In this document: positions 62,564-64,000 of the stretch, one piece after another
How the letters are laid out: each line of letters begins with the position of its first letter
How positions within the stretch are numbered: the stretch's first letter is position 1
Program-made: the position numbers and the translations under genes
Origin: Burkholderiales bacterium
GTDB taxonomy: Bacteria; Pseudomonadota; Gammaproteobacteria; Burkholderiales; Burkholderiaceae_C
Direction of reading: 5' to 3'
NCBI GenBank assembly: GCA_947464185.1
Contig: CANHVY010000003.1
Location: 1 to 64,000 of the forward strand
DNA: 64,000 bases
Notes under the pieces: model-generated
What the model was told of the DNA's origin: nothing
Seen by the model: the letters and a program-made list of their open reading frames with translations, nothing else
The model's database searches: none

Positions 62564-63775
62564 ATGTTGGTCTGGGAAGAAGACAGTCGTTCAACACAAC
62601 CGAAGTCGACGCCGGGCTTGATGCCTTCACGGCCTGTGGCTGCAACGCTTGCGATGCCTGCAGCCGGCGCGTCGTCAGCGCCTTATCAGGCGAAGGCCTC
62701 CGTGTCCTCGGTGCCCGCTGCGCGCCAGCCACAGTCGGCCGATGCACAGGCCGATCTGCGACGTGTCAATGCGGCGGACAAGCGCATCATCAACGGGCAG
62801 ACCGACGTCAACCAGTTGGTGCCCTTCAAGTACAAGTGGGCCTGGGAGAAGTACCTGGCCACCTGCGCGAACCACTGGATGCCGCAGGAAGTCAACATGT
62901 CGCGCGACATCGCGACCTGGAAGGATCCCAACGGCCTGACCGAGGACGAGCGCCGCATCGTCAAGCGCAACCTGGGCTTCTTTGTCACGGCTGATTCACT
63001 GGCGGCCAACAACATCACCCTGGGCACCTACCGCCACATCACGGCGCCAGAGTGCCGCCAGTTCCTGTTGCGGCAGGCCTTCGAGGAGGCCATCCACACC
63101 CATGCTTACCAGTACATCGTGGAGTCGCTGGGCCTGGACGAGAGCGAGATCTTCAACGCCTATCACGAGGTGTCTTCGATCCGTGACAAGGACGAGTTCC
63201 TGATCCCGTTCATCGACGCGATCATGGACCCGCACTTCAAGACGGGCACGCCCGAGGCCGACCAGACCTTGCTGAAGAGCCTGATCGTGTTTGCCTGCCT
63301 GATGGAAGGCCTGTTCTTCTACGTGGGCTTCACGCAGATCCTGGCGCTGGGTCGCCAGAACAAGATGACAGGCGCTGCGGAGCAGTACCAGTACATCCTG
63401 CGTGACGAGTCCATGCACTGCAATTTCGGCATCGACCTCATCAATGCCATCAAGCTGGAGAACCCGCATCTGTGGACGCCGGAGTTCCGTGCCGAGATCA
63501 AGGCGCTGTTCCTGAAGGCCGTGGATCTGGAGTACCGCTACGCAGAGGACACCATGCCACGCGGGGTGCTCGGGTTGAACGCGTCCATGTTCAAGGGCTA
63601 CCTGCGCTACATCGCCAATCGCCGGGCGGTGCAGATCGGACTGGAGGCGCTGTTCCCCCAGGAAGAGAACCCCTTTCCCTGGATGAGCGAGATGATCGAC
63701 CTGAAGAAGGAGCGTAATTTCTTCGAGACCCGGGTGATCGAGTACCAGACCGGTGGTGCCCTGTCCTGGGACTGA
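62564..63775 (+). CDS. nrdB: Ribonucleoside-diphosphate reductase beta subunit NrdB
   Basis: Di-iron radical subunit (403 residues). The N-terminal ~60 residues are Ala/Ser/Pro-rich. Metal ligands fit Glu/His in [19 protein letters not shown] and [17 protein letters not shown]. The radical Tyr corresponds to the first Tyr of HAYQY. The C-terminus ends in [10 protein letters not shown] as needed to dock NrdA. It follows nrdA after a 159-bp gap with no obvious gene. Confidence 0.95.
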   Translation: MLVWEEDSRSTQPKSTPGLMPSRPVAATLAMPAAGASSAPYQAKASVSSVPAARQPQSADAQADLRRVNAADKRIINGQTDVNQLVPFKYKWAWEKYLATCANHWMPQEVNMSRDIATWKDPNGLTEDERRIVKRNLGFFVTADSLAANNITLGTYRHITAPECRQFLLRQAFEEAIHTHAYQYIVESLGLDESEIFNAYHEVSSIRDKDEFLIPFIDAIMDPHFKTGTPEADQTLLKSLIVFACLMEGLFFYVGFTQILALGRQNKMTGAAEQYQYILRDESMHCNFGIDLINAIKLENPHLWTPEFRAEIKALFLKAVDLEYRYAEDTMPRGVLGLNASMFKGYLRYIANRRAVQIGLEALFPQEENPFPWMSEMIDLKKERNFFETRVIEYQTGGALSWD

Positions 63776-64000
63776 TGACGTTCAGGTCCTTTCCTGTCGA
63801 TACATGACCTTGAATCCGTGCGCGACCTTGTCACCACTGCTCAAGCAACTTTCATGTTCCCCATTGCAAGTGCTGATGCACCGCCGCCAGAAACGGTGTG
63901 CAGCCTTGCTTCACCATTCGCCACGCCCTTCCTTCGCCGACATGCTGTTGCATGCGGCGTTCGCATGAGGCTGGCGAATCTCCGCGCTGTATCGAGCGGC

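Noticed and set aside
63753..63968. 71-codon frame after nrdB
   Set aside because: It starts inside nrdB and lacks a ribosome-binding site and recognisable features. The 225 bases after nrdB (63776-64000) hold nothing I can support, though a gene could start beyond the window.

Overview
This high-GC window carries the photosynthesis gene cluster of an anoxygenic purple bacterium. It is most probably a betaproteobacterium of order Burkholderiales close to Rubrivivax or Roseateles. The evidence is the puf order pufBALMC followed by crtADC, a tetraheme PufC, an aerobic-type cyclase AcsF set between the puh genes, a long class Ia NrdA next to NrdB, and flanking housekeeping genes (miaB, pilU, ftsY, ffh, pilSR) typical of that order. 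The species cannot be fixed from the sequence alone.

Layout. 1-2338: end of a membrane protein gene, miaB and an exported protein of unknown function. 2482-20733 (+ strand): bchI-bchD-bchO, crtE-crtF, bchC-bchX-bchY-bchZ, pufB-(small ORF)-pufA-pufL-pufM-pufC, crtA-crtD-crtC. 21021-24340 (+): 4-hydroxyphenylpyruvate dioxygenase and a fused membrane/spermidine-synthase-like protein. 43514 down to 24297 (- strand): bchF-bchN-bchB-bchH-bchL-bchM-lhaA-puhA-puhB-puhC-acsF-puhE-crtI-crtB, then a repeat-containing small membrane protein, a DUF2269 protein and an SDR enzyme. 43786-50470 (+): aerR/ppaA, ppsR, bchG, a PucC-family gene, bchP, tspO. 50506-63775: core genes pilU, tRNA-Met, ftsY, ffh, a ypjD-like gene, pilS, pilR, nrdA and nrdB. 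No stretch over 300 bases lacks a gene.

Together the genes cover Mg chelation (BchHID), methylation (BchM), ring E formation (AcsF), protochlorophyllide reduction (BchLNB), conversion to bacteriochlorophyllide (BchF, BchXYZ, BchC), esterification and phytyl reduction (BchG, BchP), carotenoid synthesis to the spheroidenone series (CrtE, B, I, C, D, F, A), the RC-LH1 core (PufBALMC, PuhA) and its assembly factors (LhaA, PuhB, PuhC, PuhE). Regulation is indicated by AerR and PpsR genes and by TGT-N12-ACA (PpsR/CrtJ-type) boxes before crtE, bchC and bchG, with imperfect tandem boxes in the bchF/aerR divergent region. bchE, bchJ, pufQ, pufX and puc genes are not seen here.

The most unusual item is a 79-residue one-helix membrane protein encoded between pufB and pufA. 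It keeps the F-H ... W-R spacing of an LH1 beta polypeptide but has Leu where the bacteriochlorophyll-binding His should be.
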